Shown here: in pieces, positions 10,590 through 20,145 of the stretch | Numbering within the stretch: the first letter of the stretch is position 1 | Layout: every line of letters starts with the position of its first letter | Origin: Closterium sp. Naga37s-1 | Taxonomy: Eukaryota > Streptophyta > Zygnematophyceae > Desmidiales > Closteriaceae | Assembly: GCA_947471745.1 (NCBI GenBank) | Contig: CANJKZ010000170.1 | Coordinates: forward strand, 1,257,001-1,321,000 | DNA: 64,000 nt | Direction of reading: 5' to 3' | The notes under the pieces: model-generated | The model's database searches: none | The model's input: the letters and a program-made list of their open reading frames with translations, nothing else | Told to the model about the DNA's origin: nothing | Position numbers and translations under genes: made by a program

Positions 10590-13500
10590 TCAGGGTCAGG
10601 GATGGCAGGAAGAGAGGACTCTGGAGGAGGCGGCAGAGGAACACGCAGTGGAACAGAGGAAGGACGAAGTGCCATAGCGTGCGTGCCGGGGACAGGAGGA
10701 GGACGCGAACGAGGAACTCGACGAGCAGTGCGAACAAGCGAGACAGGACGAGACGCAGGCTCACGACGCTCTGTAAGACCGCCGGACTGCTCAGTGTAAG
10801 GAGAAGGAGCAGGCAGTGGAGAGGCCGGCTGTAACGGCAGCTGTGACTTGTCAGGCGGTGGACACAGGAGGGGACGAGTAAGGCCATTAGAAGACGGGAC
10901 ACTAAGAACCTTCTGAAGCATGGGAACGAAGTACGGTCGCGGCCGCACAGTGCCTCCAGCACAAGTACCACCAGCACCCCCAGCTCCAGCACCTCCAGCT
11001 CCAGGGTCATCTGCTCCAGCTTCTCCAGCTCCAGCTCCTCCCGCGCCAGTGCCTCCAGCTCCAGCTCCTCCGGCTCCAGCGCCACCAACGCCAGTAACTA
11101 CAGCTGCAGCTCCTCCAGCTCCAGCGCCTCCCGCGCCAGTGCCTCTAGCTCCAGCTCCTCCGGCTCCAGCGCCACCAACGCCAGTGCCTCCAGCTGCAGC
11201 TCCTCCAGCTCCAGCGCCTCCCGCGCCAGTGCCTCCAGCTCTAGCTCCTCCAGCCCCAGCAGCTCCAGGCTCCGTAGGGTCTCCAGCTCCAGCGCCCCCA
11301 ACACCACTTGTCCCGGCAGCTCCAGTACCCCTAGTACGAGCAACTCCAGGACCAGTAGCCACAGTACCTCCAGTACCACCATCTCCAGCAGTAACTTCAG
11401 CACCTCCAGCTCCAGTGTCTCCAGTAGCTCCAGCTCCGACAGCTCCACTCTGAAGGTGTGCACGCCGAACAAGCCACTCACGCAGATGCTGCGGGGAGAG
11501 AGGCTTCGGCCAGGGAGACAGTCGCGGCGAAGCACCAGCAGGACCTCCAGACGAAGCAGCACCCCGAGGCTCAGCACCCCAAGACTCTGCACCCACAGAC
11601 TCAGCACCCCCAGGCTCAACACCCTCAAGCTCAGCTCCCCCAGGCTCCACACCTGCAGGCTCAGCACCCCCAGGCTCCGCACCCCCAGGCTCAGCACCCC
11701 CAAACCCAGCACCCTCAGACTCAGCGCCCCCAGGCTCCGCACCCCCAGACGCAGCACCCCCAGACGCAGTACCTCGAGCAGCACCTGAGTCGCCAGCTAC
11801 CTCAACAGGCACAGTACCAAGGAGAGGGTCTACCTGAGACACACCTGAGGGAGCAGGACCCTGGGGTGGTAGGGGGTCTACCAGAGGGGGACCGGGAGCA
11901 AGGAAGAGCGGCGGGGGTGGGGGAGGGGCAGAGCAGTAGGGGAAGAGACGGTAAAAGGGAACCGACTCGTCAAACGTGACGTCTTGAGAGGGGAAGACAC
12001 GGCGCGAGGTGGGGTGGTAAAACTGCCAGCCCGGCGCGTCAGGGGGAAAGCCAAGGAAGACGCAGGGAATAGCGCGGGCGGAGAGCTTGTCCGCGGACGT
12101 ATCGCGAACAAAGGCACGAGAGCCCCAGACCTGGAACACCGACACATCGCCAACCTCCCCCGTCCAACGCAGTGTGGGCGAGGTCTCCGGCAAGGAGACA
12201 CGGGGCCAAAGGTTGAGCTGACGCGCAGCGTACCGGACCACAAACGGCCACAGAAAATGGGGAGCACCCGCATGGATCATGGAGGTACGAGCGACCTCCA
12301 TGACTAAGCCAATGCGGCGCTCAGCAATCCCATTTTGCTGAGGGGAGTCCGGAAGCGTGAACGATTGGAGAATGCCCTCCCCAAGACAAAATTCCCGCAA
12401 GAGGTCGGAGGAGAACTCACCACCTCTGTCAGAGTGCAGACGCAGGACAGGAAGGTTCTGGTGGAACCGCTCGCGGAGCTCGAGACGTACTGCGCGGATC
12501 CAAGGGATCAAGACATCAACGACCTGACCCTTGCTGCGCAAAGGGGAAGACCGTGGTGTACCTCGTGTAGTCGTCAACGACCAGCAAAAAGTAGCACTCA
12601 CGGCCCTGTCCACTGACGCGGGCTGGGCCCCACACGTCCATGTGGAGAGTTTGCAGGGGAGCAGTCGTCGGGGGAAACGAGGAGGAGTGAGGAGCGGCGC
12701 GCTGCCGCCCCTCGACGCAAGGAAGGCAGGGCGGGAGGGGAGGCAGAGACCTGGGAAGACCAGAGACAAGGAGGCGGGAGTGCATGCCACGCAGGCGTGG
12801 CAGGGAGGGGTGACCAAGGCGGTGGTGCCAGAGGAGAGTCTGGTGCGACAGGAGGCGACACGAGCAAGGGGGTGCTACCTGACCTGACGCGGACACCTGG
12901 TCAGACGTAGCTACCTGAGGAGGCTCGGTAGCCAGTTTGTACAGACTCGACCCTGGCCGACGGGTGAACATGGCCAGGTGACGGCCCGTCCGTCTGCACG
13001 TGCAGATCGACACACGCTGACCCCCAGGAGTGGTGGTAGTGACCATCGCATCCTGGAGGGCAGCTGTACTCACGAGAGAACGAGGGGAGGTGAAGGCCTG
13101 ACAGTGAGCCGGACGAAACCGCCGGACACGGAAGAACAGTGGAGGAACAAGCAACGACTAGGCCCTCGGAGGGGTCAGCCAGTCTGAGCGGGACAAGTGC
13201 AGGGAGAGGACTGAGGGCGGTGCTGTCACGAAAGAAATAGCGTGAGGCACCTAAGTCCAGCGTGAAGGTGTGCAAGGCCTCAGCAGGCGCAGGACCAGGG
13301 AGAGAAGACTCACTAGCACCTAGAGCAGCAGCCTCTATACCTGGGTCAGGCGGCACACACAGGTAACAGTCGCCCTCAGCACTAACAGACAAAGCATACA
13401 TAGCAGAAAGAATAGCATCATAGTCTAGGTCAAAGATAGGAACTCCAGACCTAAGCAGCTCTGCCCAGAGGGGGCGCTCGACCTCGTCACCAAACTCAGT

Positions 13501-13647
13501 GCGCCAAGCGTCGTCGAGGCGGGAGAAGCAGCGGTGCTGAGTGTGAGGCTTCCCGCATGTCTGACTAGCACGGTCACCCGTGCAAATGACATACAGGCAG
13601 CTACCACTACCCCCAGACGCCCCACGCTGAGACAACCACTCACGAAG
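10590..13647 (-). pseudogene. Copia protease-integrase-linker (pol without RT)
   Basis: Reading 13,647 downwards: a zinc-knuckle-like C-G-K-P-H-T-Q-H-R-C block, an aspartic protease with D-L-G where the others have D-S-G (active-site Ser lost), GAG-pre-integrase with H-H-R-L-G-H-P and C-L-P-C, and an integrase core with D in H-M-D-V-W-G-P, D in H-S-D-R-G-G-E and E in the Q-Q-N-G-I-A-E-R motif. A frame change near 12,545 separates the first integrase Asp from the rest. A long Gly/Ala/Glu repeat linker follows (about 11,000-11,800). An amber codon at 13,648-13,650 separates it from gag. Not expected to be functional. Confidence 0.8.
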
Positions 13648-14688
13648 CTACTGGGGCAATGGGGTCTCGCTCCGACGCTGCTGTCGCTGCCTCTGGCCTC
13701 CTCCAGAACCTCCACGCTGAGCACCAATCCTACCGCCACCACTCCCACCGCTGCCACTACCGCCACTCCCACCACTGCCTCCACTGCCGCCACCAAAGCC
13801 CCCACTCCCGCCACCACTCCCACCGCTGCCACCACCTCCACCGCCTCCACCACCTCCACTGCTGCCCCCACCACCACCCTCGCTACCACCGCCACCACCT
13901 CTGCCACCCTTGCCCTTGCTGCTGCGGCGCTTCGCACTAGCAGAAGCAGCCCCGACGTCCTCAGCACCAGGGACGTCGACAGCAGCAGCAGAGGCGCAGG
14001 ACGGGGCAAGGGGGGAGGGAGAGCACCCCTCAAAGAAGGGTGTGCGCGGAGTGCCACGAGCAGCACCTACAGCAATTGCACTAGTCTCAGCTGCAAGGAG
14101 GTGCTGCTCGAGGAGGTCAATAGTGAGGACTGTGGGGTCAAGGGAGAGAAAGTGGTCCCTGACAGAGCGAAGAGAGTTAGGGAGGCGGGTGACTATAAAG
14201 TAGATAGTGATGAACATCGGGGGCTGGTTCCTGACAAGGAACTCAGCAGGGGCGGCAGCGCGGTAGCGAGCGTCGCTAGTGCGAAGTTGGGAAACTAGGT
14301 CCTCTACCGTGGCAAAGGCGGACAGCTCGGGGAACAGGTAGGGCAGTAGGAGGCGGTCTAGAGCAGCAGTGGCAGGCGAGGAGTAGCAAGCGACGACAGC
14401 GTCGTGCAGTGCCTGTGCTGTCCTGTGCTGTCCAAAGTGAGCGCATTCGGCCAACAGGAGGTGGTTGCGAATGTCTAAGCGGGAAGCAGCGTCGCGAGTA
14501 AGCCACTGTGAGCGATTCGCATTGTCAGCTGTGGTGGGAGGGGCAGGAGCGGCGCCAGACGTGTGGTCAAACAACGAAACACTATCCCTATCGTCGCTCA
14601 GTAGGTACAGCTGCAGGTCGTCGAGCCACGTGTCAAACTGGATAGGGCGGCCCTCAGGATCGAAAACGAGGACGCGAAGAGAAGCCAT
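13648..14688 (-). pseudogene. Copia gag, ended by an amber codon
   Basis: 346 codons from ATG at 14,688 (M-A-S-L-R-V, the same start as the other gags). N-terminal capsid-like region with W-L-D-D-L-Q-L-Y-L and L-Y/F-F-I-V-T-R-L-P motifs. The C-terminal third is Gly/Ser-rich (about residues 240-325). The frame ends at TAG 13,648-13,650 where the sibling copies have a Gln codon in P-Q-Q-L-R-E-W, and the frame continues open beyond it, so this is one nonsense change. The protein would package RNA into virus-like particles; here it lacks its knuckle region. Confidence 0.75.
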
Positions 14689-15509
14689 AGTAGCAGAGGA
14701 GAGGGGCAGCTAGCAGGTTGCGAGAGAGCAGTGCGCACGTTGCAATGGGCGGCGAGCAGGTCGCAAGGGGTGGCTAGCAGGCTGCAAGAGGCGGCACGGG
14801 GGCTGCAAGGGGCGGCGCACGTGCGGCAAGAGGGGCAGCGCGCGGGCTGCAAGAAGCGCTGGCGGGCAGTTAGCGGTCGGCGCGCTGGCTGTAGGGGCGG
14901 CGGCCGGGCTGGGGCCTAGGGGCGACGAGCGGGCCGGGCCTAGGGGTCGACTGGGCGCGCCGGGCTTAGGGGTCGACGGGGGGGGCGGGACCTAGGGGTT
15001 GATGGGCGGGCCGGGCATAGGGGTCGACGTGGGGGGCCGGGGCTAGGGGCGACGGGCCGGGGCCTAAGGGGGGCGACGGGCGACGGGCCTAGGGGCGACG
15101 GGCGTCGGGCCGGGGCTAGGGGCGATGGTTGACGGGTCCGGGGCCTAGGGGCGACGGGCCGGGGCCGGGGCCTAGGGGTGTCGGGCGCGGGGCGACGGGC
15201 TACAGGCTGGGGCCTAGGAGTGTCGGGCGATGAGCGCGGGCCTAGGGGCGACGGGCGACGGGCTGGGGCCTAGGGGCGTCAGGCGACGGGCTGGGGCTAG
15301 GGGCGACAGTCGACAGGGCCGGGGCCTAGGGACGACGGGACGAGGGGCGACGAGCGACAGGCGACGGGCCGGGTCCGAGGCCTAGAGGCGACGGGCGCGG
15401 GGCGACGGGCGACGGGCCGGGGCCTAGGGGCATCGGGCGACGGGCCGGGGCTAGGGGCGACGAGCGCGGGCCTAGGGGCGACGGGCGACGGGCCGGGGCC
15501 TAGGGGCGT
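14689..15509 (-). repeat. Copia leader with G/C-rich tandem repeats
   Basis: Upstream of gag on the minus strand. Plus-strand units of the type ggggcctaggggcgacgggc repeat with drift from about 14,900 to 15,509. No gene. Confidence 0.8.
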
Positions 15510-16307
15510 TGTTATAGTCACAATAGGCTTGAATGTGCCTTAAACGAAAAATAGAGTGCACAGACGGATTTCTGCACAGCGGCTTCAAACGTTGATAGCG
15601 TTCTGGTCACAACTTCAAATGTCCTGGTTCAACTTGGTCTGGAGCGTCTTAACGTCGCCTACAATAAGCAATTTAGATTGCACGATTTGATAAAGAATTG
15701 ACGACACATGGTCGGTTTGAATGAACGGTACTATGGCAGTCATTATAATCTTAGAACACAAATTAAGAAGAGTTACGAGTTGGGAATGACTCCCAGCTCC
15801 TACAAACCCCAAGAGCCGAGTTACAGTGATGTGGAACAGTGCCACACTGTTCCCAACCACGAAGGGTCTCGAAACTAACCTCCACAAGGGCCTACACCAA
15901 GAGATATGTTACACTACACAAAATAATGCAACTATTCTCACTATCTTAAAGTTTACCTTTTTGGAGAGCTTCGAAATCACTTGAATCTTGAAACCAAGGC
16001 TCTGGTTCTTCAAGATAAATTCTTCCTTGAGTTCTTGGAATTCTGCTGCGCACACCTGCGACACGCCGAACGTTCCACACACGACAAAATAGAAAAAACG
16101 CACACGACACGCAAACGACGACATGACACGCGACTAGCGATAACTCGCTATCGACTCGACACACACTTTCAAAATCATGCCTCATCATTCACAAACTATT
16201 GTAAGTTTGAAATATATAGTATCTCATGCCCTCATACCATTCCATACACACACTCATGCACGCATATGGACAACAAGCCGAATGCAAACCGTAGGGTTGC
16301 ACCAACA
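15510..16307. mobile_element. Solo LTR inserted in the Copia leader
   Basis: 798 bp, visibly less GC-rich than its surroundings, starts TGTTATAG and ends ACCAACA (TGTT/AACA inverted tips). It is flanked by a perfect 5-bp duplication ggcgt (15,505-15,509 and 16,308-16,312). No coding capacity recognised. Best explained as a solo LTR left by LTR-LTR recombination of an unidentified retrotransposon; orientation unknown. Confidence 0.7.
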
Positions 16308-16365
16308 GGCGTCGGGCGACGGGCCGGGGCTAGGGGCGACGAGCGCGGGGCAGGGCAGGGCAGCG

Positions 16366-16760
16366 GGGCCCCTGTGCGACGGGCAGAAAACCGTCGCACG
16401 CTGGGGGCGAGCAACGGGCAGAACACCGTCGCGTGCTGGGGGCGCGCGACGGGCAGAAAACCGACGCACGCCCGGGGCGTGCGACGGGCAGAAACCGCCA
16501 CATGCCTAGGGCGTGCGACGAGCAGAAAACCGACGCACGCCCGGGGCGTGCGACGGGCAGAAACCGACGCACGCCCGGGGCGTGCGACGGGCAGAAACCG
16601 ACGCACGCCTGGGGCGTGCGACGGGCAGAAACCGACGCACGCCTGGGGTGTGCGATTGGCAGAAACCGACACACGCCCGGGGCGTGCGACGGGCAGAAAC
16701 CGACGCACGCCCGGGGCGTGCGACGAGCAGAAACCGCCTCGCGCTCGGGGCGCGTGACGG
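16366..16760. repeat. 34-bp palindromic minisatellite in the Copia leader
   Basis: About 11 units of 34-35 bp, consensus gtgcgacgggcagaaaccga followed by cgcacgcccggggc. Each unit carries two 8-base inverted arms around one central base, able to form a hairpin in DNA or leader RNA. Confidence 0.9.
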
Positions 16761-16839
16761 GAAGGGGTGCTGCATGACGGGCAGCGTGACCGGTGGGCCC
16801 ATTAAAGTAGGTCCTAGGTAGAACCTCACTCTGATAACA

Positions 16840-17058
16840 TGTCAAAACTTAGTTAGGAGCCATGGCTAGGGTTTGAGTGTCGAGAGAGTTTAGGCAAGGG
16901 AAGGAGAGTAGCGAATGGTGTTGGCTGACAAAAAGACGGTTCAATAACGAGAAACAGTACAAGGATATAGGAAAGAAACAAGAATGGTGCACCACCAACA
17001 GTTTATGATAGCTACACTAAACTACAGCTACAGGCAGTTACATATATGTATTCCAACA
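16840..17058 (-). repeat. 5' LTR of the RT-less Copia
   Basis: 219 bp, TG...CA, followed by the target duplication gagat; the primer-binding site adjoins on the minus strand. Confidence 0.85.
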
Positions 17059-17063
17059 GAGAT

Positions 17064-17320
17064 GTCCATGGATGATGCTTATTCTTCCATGTATACTGTT
17101 GCAAAATATAGTGCTGACGGATCTGCTAGCTTGCGTGTACCTAGACCTATATGCTAGTTACTAGTGTAGGCGCTTGCGTTTGTAGTGTAGGTGTTTGCAT
17201 AGTTGTTAGTCCATGTGTGACTACTTCTGATGCGTCTCTCTCCTTCACGCTTGACTCCAGCGCATCCCAGCACTTCTTCCGCGACCACACCACTGTCACA
17301 CCCACGGCTGTCGCTAGGTC
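17064..17320 (+). pseudogene. Copia protease relic, first part
   Basis: Continuation of the old plus-strand Copia after the gagat duplication. The segment near 17,235-17,300 reads F-T-L-D-S-S-A-S-Q-H-F-F-R-D, matching the protease core F-T-L-D-S-G-A-S-R-C-F-F-R-D of the copy at 56,808 minus, with the active-site Gly replaced. Stops upstream show decay. Confidence 0.7.
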
Positions 17321-17661
17321 TGAGCCAAGAACTTACCATAATGAGGTAGCCTGGATCCAGCCCTTATTTGTCAAGGTTTAGCCCGAAACTGGCCCGTTGA
17401 GGGTCAGGGTCGGGTATAGTTTCAACACTTTAATTCAGGGCTAAGAGGTCCCTTGCACTTGCGTAAAAATTCATAATTAACCTACTTGATAAGCTTTAGC
17501 TATAAGAATTCTTGCATCTACTGAATGCTACAAAACGTATACGTGAGTCACTTAGGGAGAGGGGGGGGGGGGGGGGGGGGGGGGGGTTGGGTTTTGTAAG
17601 TCACGGCATTCACTCAGGTATAGAGGAAGGGGGTTGGGTATTTTTCTAAGTAACGTTAGTC

Positions 17662-17742
<81 letters not shown>

Positions 17743-18149
17743 TGGTGTTGGATTTCTCTCTATGTCACGCCCGTCACTCACACTCAGGGCTGGGGTTTTT
17801 TTCGAAGGGAGTAACGACAGTCACTTAGGTAGATAGGAGGGGTTGAGTTTTTTTTTTTTTTAGGAATTCACGTCAGTCACACTGAGCGAGAGAAGGGCGT
17901 TGGTTTTTTTTTCTAAGGGAGGGGAAGTTCAGTGTTTAGGGAAAAAGGGGGGGGGGGGGAGGGGAGCTGGGAAACGCTTACGGGAAATCCAGGTTGGGCC
18001 CGAAATATGTCCTTAATGAATCGGGGCTAAGCTCAAACCTAGTGTTTAACGAATCAGGGCTCCCTCGAGCCCAGCCATGTAAATATCTGAGCTGAGTCGA
18101 AGCAAACACTGTCTGGTATGGGTAAAAAGGGCAAATGCCCTTGTAGTGA
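17321..18149. repeat. Purine-core minisatellite insert
   Basis: Non-coding insert splitting the protease relic; the edges are approximate. About six degenerate units at 17,545-17,945 share a frame of agtcactnagg, a variable purine tract, gggttgggttttttt and ctaagggagtaac. In different units the purine tract has become poly-G (17,561-17,586), an (AG)n array or mixed G/A runs. No target duplication found. Confidence 0.6.
17665..17739. repeat. (AG)n microsatellite
   Basis: About 37 uninterrupted AG repeats inside one unit of the purine-core minisatellite. Confidence 0.95.
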
Positions 18150-18371
18150 CATGTCTGGTCATACCACTTCCGGCACCAGTCTCAGTTGCTTTGACTGATC
18201 CCACCTCGAGACCAGCCGTGGCTCGTAGTTCTACCACACTCCTGTGTCCAGCTGTCCCCTTTGTTTCCCTCTCAGGTCTCCACATCCCCTCGTCTCAGGA
18301 CCGTAGGGTTACAGTCACTTTTCATGCACGAGAGGTTTTCAACTTGTACGGACGCTTCCACTGGGGCATGT
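18150..18371 (+). pseudogene. Copia protease relic, second part
   Basis: Reads L-P-A-P-V-S-V-A-L-T-D-P and then S-S-T-T-L-L-C-P-A-V-P, matching the protease C-terminal part and the S-L-S-G-L-H segment of the other copies, and then a degenerate R-F-H-W-G-M-F for the start of GAG-pre-integrase. Homology ends near 18,371. Confidence 0.65.
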
Positions 18372-18498
18372 TTTAGCAAGGTGAACTTTGTCATCGCCAA
18401 CTTGTGCTTCGATGTGCTACAACACTTATCGTGCTTGCCAAAGGATTAATTTTGCACATCAGTGGTTCATTTCCCGCACCTCTTGCACTTGTTGCATC
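18372..18498. other. Unassigned flank
   Basis: Non-coding DNA between the Copia relic and the leader-only element. Its last five bases gcatc are the target duplication of that element. It may be the outermost part of the DNA transposon. Confidence 0.4.
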
Positions 18499-18631
18499 TG
18501 TGAGAATGATAGACGAAAGAATGAATGAACTAGAAATGAGATGGGTACATATAGGAAACACATAAGTGTTGTACCCTCTAAGAGATAACCCACTACAGCC
18601 TAAATAGACCATAGCAGATATAATTTTGACA
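18499..18631 (-). repeat. LTR of the leader-only element (left)
   Basis: 133 bp, TGTGAGAATG...TTTGACA. Confidence 0.9.
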
Positions 18632-18718
18632 CACCCCCATAGGCAAAGTGGGGGAGAACAAGAGGTCACAAGACCAGTCAAGAAAAGCAAAGCAAGCTCA
18701 GGGTGGATCACAAAGTCA

Positions 18719-19360
18719 CCAGGGCCGGGGCAGTGCAGAAGCAGGGCCGGGGCAGTTCAGGAGCAGGGCCGGGGCAGGGTCGGGGAAGAGCTGCGACAGG
18801 GCCGCAGCAGGGCCGGCTGGGGCCTATAACGGGGCCTGACGGGGCCGAACGGGGTCTGAAGGGGCCTGAAGGGGCCTATAACGGGGCCTGACGGGGCCGA
18901 ACGGGGCCTATAACGGGGCCGTACGGGGCCTATAACGGGGCCGTACGGGGCCTATAACGGGGCCGTGCGGGGCCTATAACGGGGCCGTGCGGGGCCGATA
19001 ACGGGGCCTGACGGAGCCGATAACGGGGCCTGACGGGCCTTACGGGGCCTCTAACGGGGCCTTACGGGGCCTCTAACGGGGCCTGAAGGATCCTGACGGG
19101 GCCTCTAACGGAGCCTGACGGGCCTTACGGGGCCTTAAACGGGGCCAAATGGGGCCTGACGGGGCCGTACGGGGCCTCTAACGGGGCCTAACGGGGCCGT
19201 ACGGGGCCTCTAACGGGGCCGAACGGGGCCTGACGGGGCCTTACGGGGCCTTACGAGGCATAACGGGGCCTTACGGGGCCTTAAACCGCGCCCTAAACGG
19301 GGCCTTAAGGGGCCTTACGGGGCCTAACGGGGCCTTACGGGGCCTTACGGGGCGGGCGCT
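18719..19360. repeat. acggggcc-type tandem repeats
   Basis: Over 40 degenerate units built on acggggcc with ctataacggggcc and cttacggggcc variants. The G-rich strand is the plus strand, so the element's RNA would be C-rich. Confidence 0.9.
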
Positions 19361-19491
19361 GGCTCTAAGGGCGGGCGCAGGGGCCGTGACGGGCTTCGAA
19401 GGGAAGGCGCGAAGCGCGCGTCAAGTAGGCAGGGGAGAAATTTCAGTGGTGGGCCCTTTTTAAAAAAAATCTCAAAACTAGCTCTATACCA

Positions 19492-19624
19492 TGTGAGAAT
19501 GATAGACGAAAGAATGAATGAACTAGAAATGAGATGGGTACATATAGGAAACACATAAGTATTGTACCCTCTAAGAGATAACCCACTACAGCCTAAATAG
19601 ACCATAGCAGATATAAGTTTGACA
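19492..19624 (-). repeat. LTR of the leader-only element (right)
   Basis: 133 bp, two substitutions relative to 18,499-18,631. Confidence 0.9.
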
Positions 19625-19629
19625 GCATC

Positions 19630-20145
19630 ACCACATCGCGGAAAAGGAAGAAGCACATTTCAGGGGTCCGTAGGTTTTTCTACGAAAAAGCATACAAAAA
19701 GTCCCATACAGTACACAAAAGACCCCAAACCACATGTGACGCAAATGTCACATTTTGGGTTTTCCCCTTATACACTTTTCGGCCTTTGGATGCTCGCACC
19801 GCACATTTCATGCAATGTGTCGCACGTTTTCGACGGACCGCACATTTGGGATTCCCGCGCCAATGTAAATTCCCCGCGCCGCACATTTTTCGCCATTCGG
19901 CGACCACTGCTCATTGGGCACGTCTGTTGTGTGTCGACGCAATTAGGAATGTCAAAGTAAGATACACTACCGTCATGCTCAACCCACATATACTGCATAA
20001 AATACTCTTCAATAGTGTTTTGTGGTCACCATCACGTGATTTTGGTCATCACCCTTTCACACATAATCAGCGTCAATTGCGTGTCACACGGTGCGACAAG
20101 CCACTGAACTGTCCCGTGAACCCAGCGATTCAAACCCACTCATGT
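19630..20145. other. Left flank of the transposase gene with GCACATTT repeats
   Basis: No gene. The octamer gcacattt or a close variant occurs about six times between 19,650 and 19,895 (near 19,654, 19,747, 19,801, 19,821, 19,841, 19,883), mostly preceded by cc. Such clustered short repeats are typical binding sites near the ends of CACTA-type elements. Confidence 0.45.

Larger units (their letters stand above)
9414..17058 (-). mobile_element. Copia retrotransposon lacking RT and RNase H, complete ends
   Basis: Bounded by LTRs at 9,414-9,634 and 16,840-17,058 and by a perfect 5-bp target-site duplication gagat (9,409-9,413 and 17,059-17,063). Minus-strand primer-binding site at 16,828-16,839; purine tract complement cacccccata at 9,635. 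Order on the minus strand: repeat-rich leader, gag (14,688), protease, GAG-pre-integrase, integrase, Gly-rich linker. Pol then stops near 10,590, and the RT/RNase H part is replaced by leader-type repeats. LTRs differ by roughly 5%. A non-autonomous derivative carrying a solo LTR in its leader. Confidence 0.85.
5058..18371 (+). mobile_element. Old plus-strand Copia relic, split by at least three insertions
   Basis: Begins with a 109-bp LTR and a TGGTATCATAGGG primer-binding site, followed by a leader and a gag relic ending in Gly-rich coding at 6,835. Coding resumes at 8,968-9,413 (gag tail and zinc-knuckle-like region), again at 17,064-17,320 (protease), and finally at 18,150-18,371 (protease end, start of GAG-pre-integrase). 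The interruptions are the elements at 6,836-8,967 and 9,414-17,058 plus a satellite-like insert at about 17,321-18,149. Joining these blocks on paper gives the domain order of the other Copias here, which is the evidence for a single host element. Its 3' half is absent. Confidence 0.7.
18499..19624 (-). mobile_element. Young non-autonomous leader-only LTR element
   Basis: Two 133-bp LTRs (18,499-18,631 and 19,492-19,624) differ at two positions. A perfect 5-bp target duplication gcatc flanks them (18,494-18,498 and 19,625-19,629). Minus-strand primer-binding site TGGTATAGAGC lies inside the right LTR; polypurine complement cacccccat lies inside the left. The 860-bp interior has a short stretch matching the Copia 3' tail at 33,007-33,099 and then only acggggcc-type repeats. 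No gag or pol, so it depends on proteins of a relative. Confidence 0.9.

Noticed and set aside
10920-11453. Pro/Ala-rich plus-strand frame
   Set aside because: Antisense of the Gly-rich linker of the minus-strand Copia pol; the same effect occurs at 35,499, 38,092 and 54,443.
16366-16760. Regular 34-bp repeats resembling a CRISPR array
   Set aside because: No spacers: the units abut directly, and the context is a eukaryotic retrotransposon.
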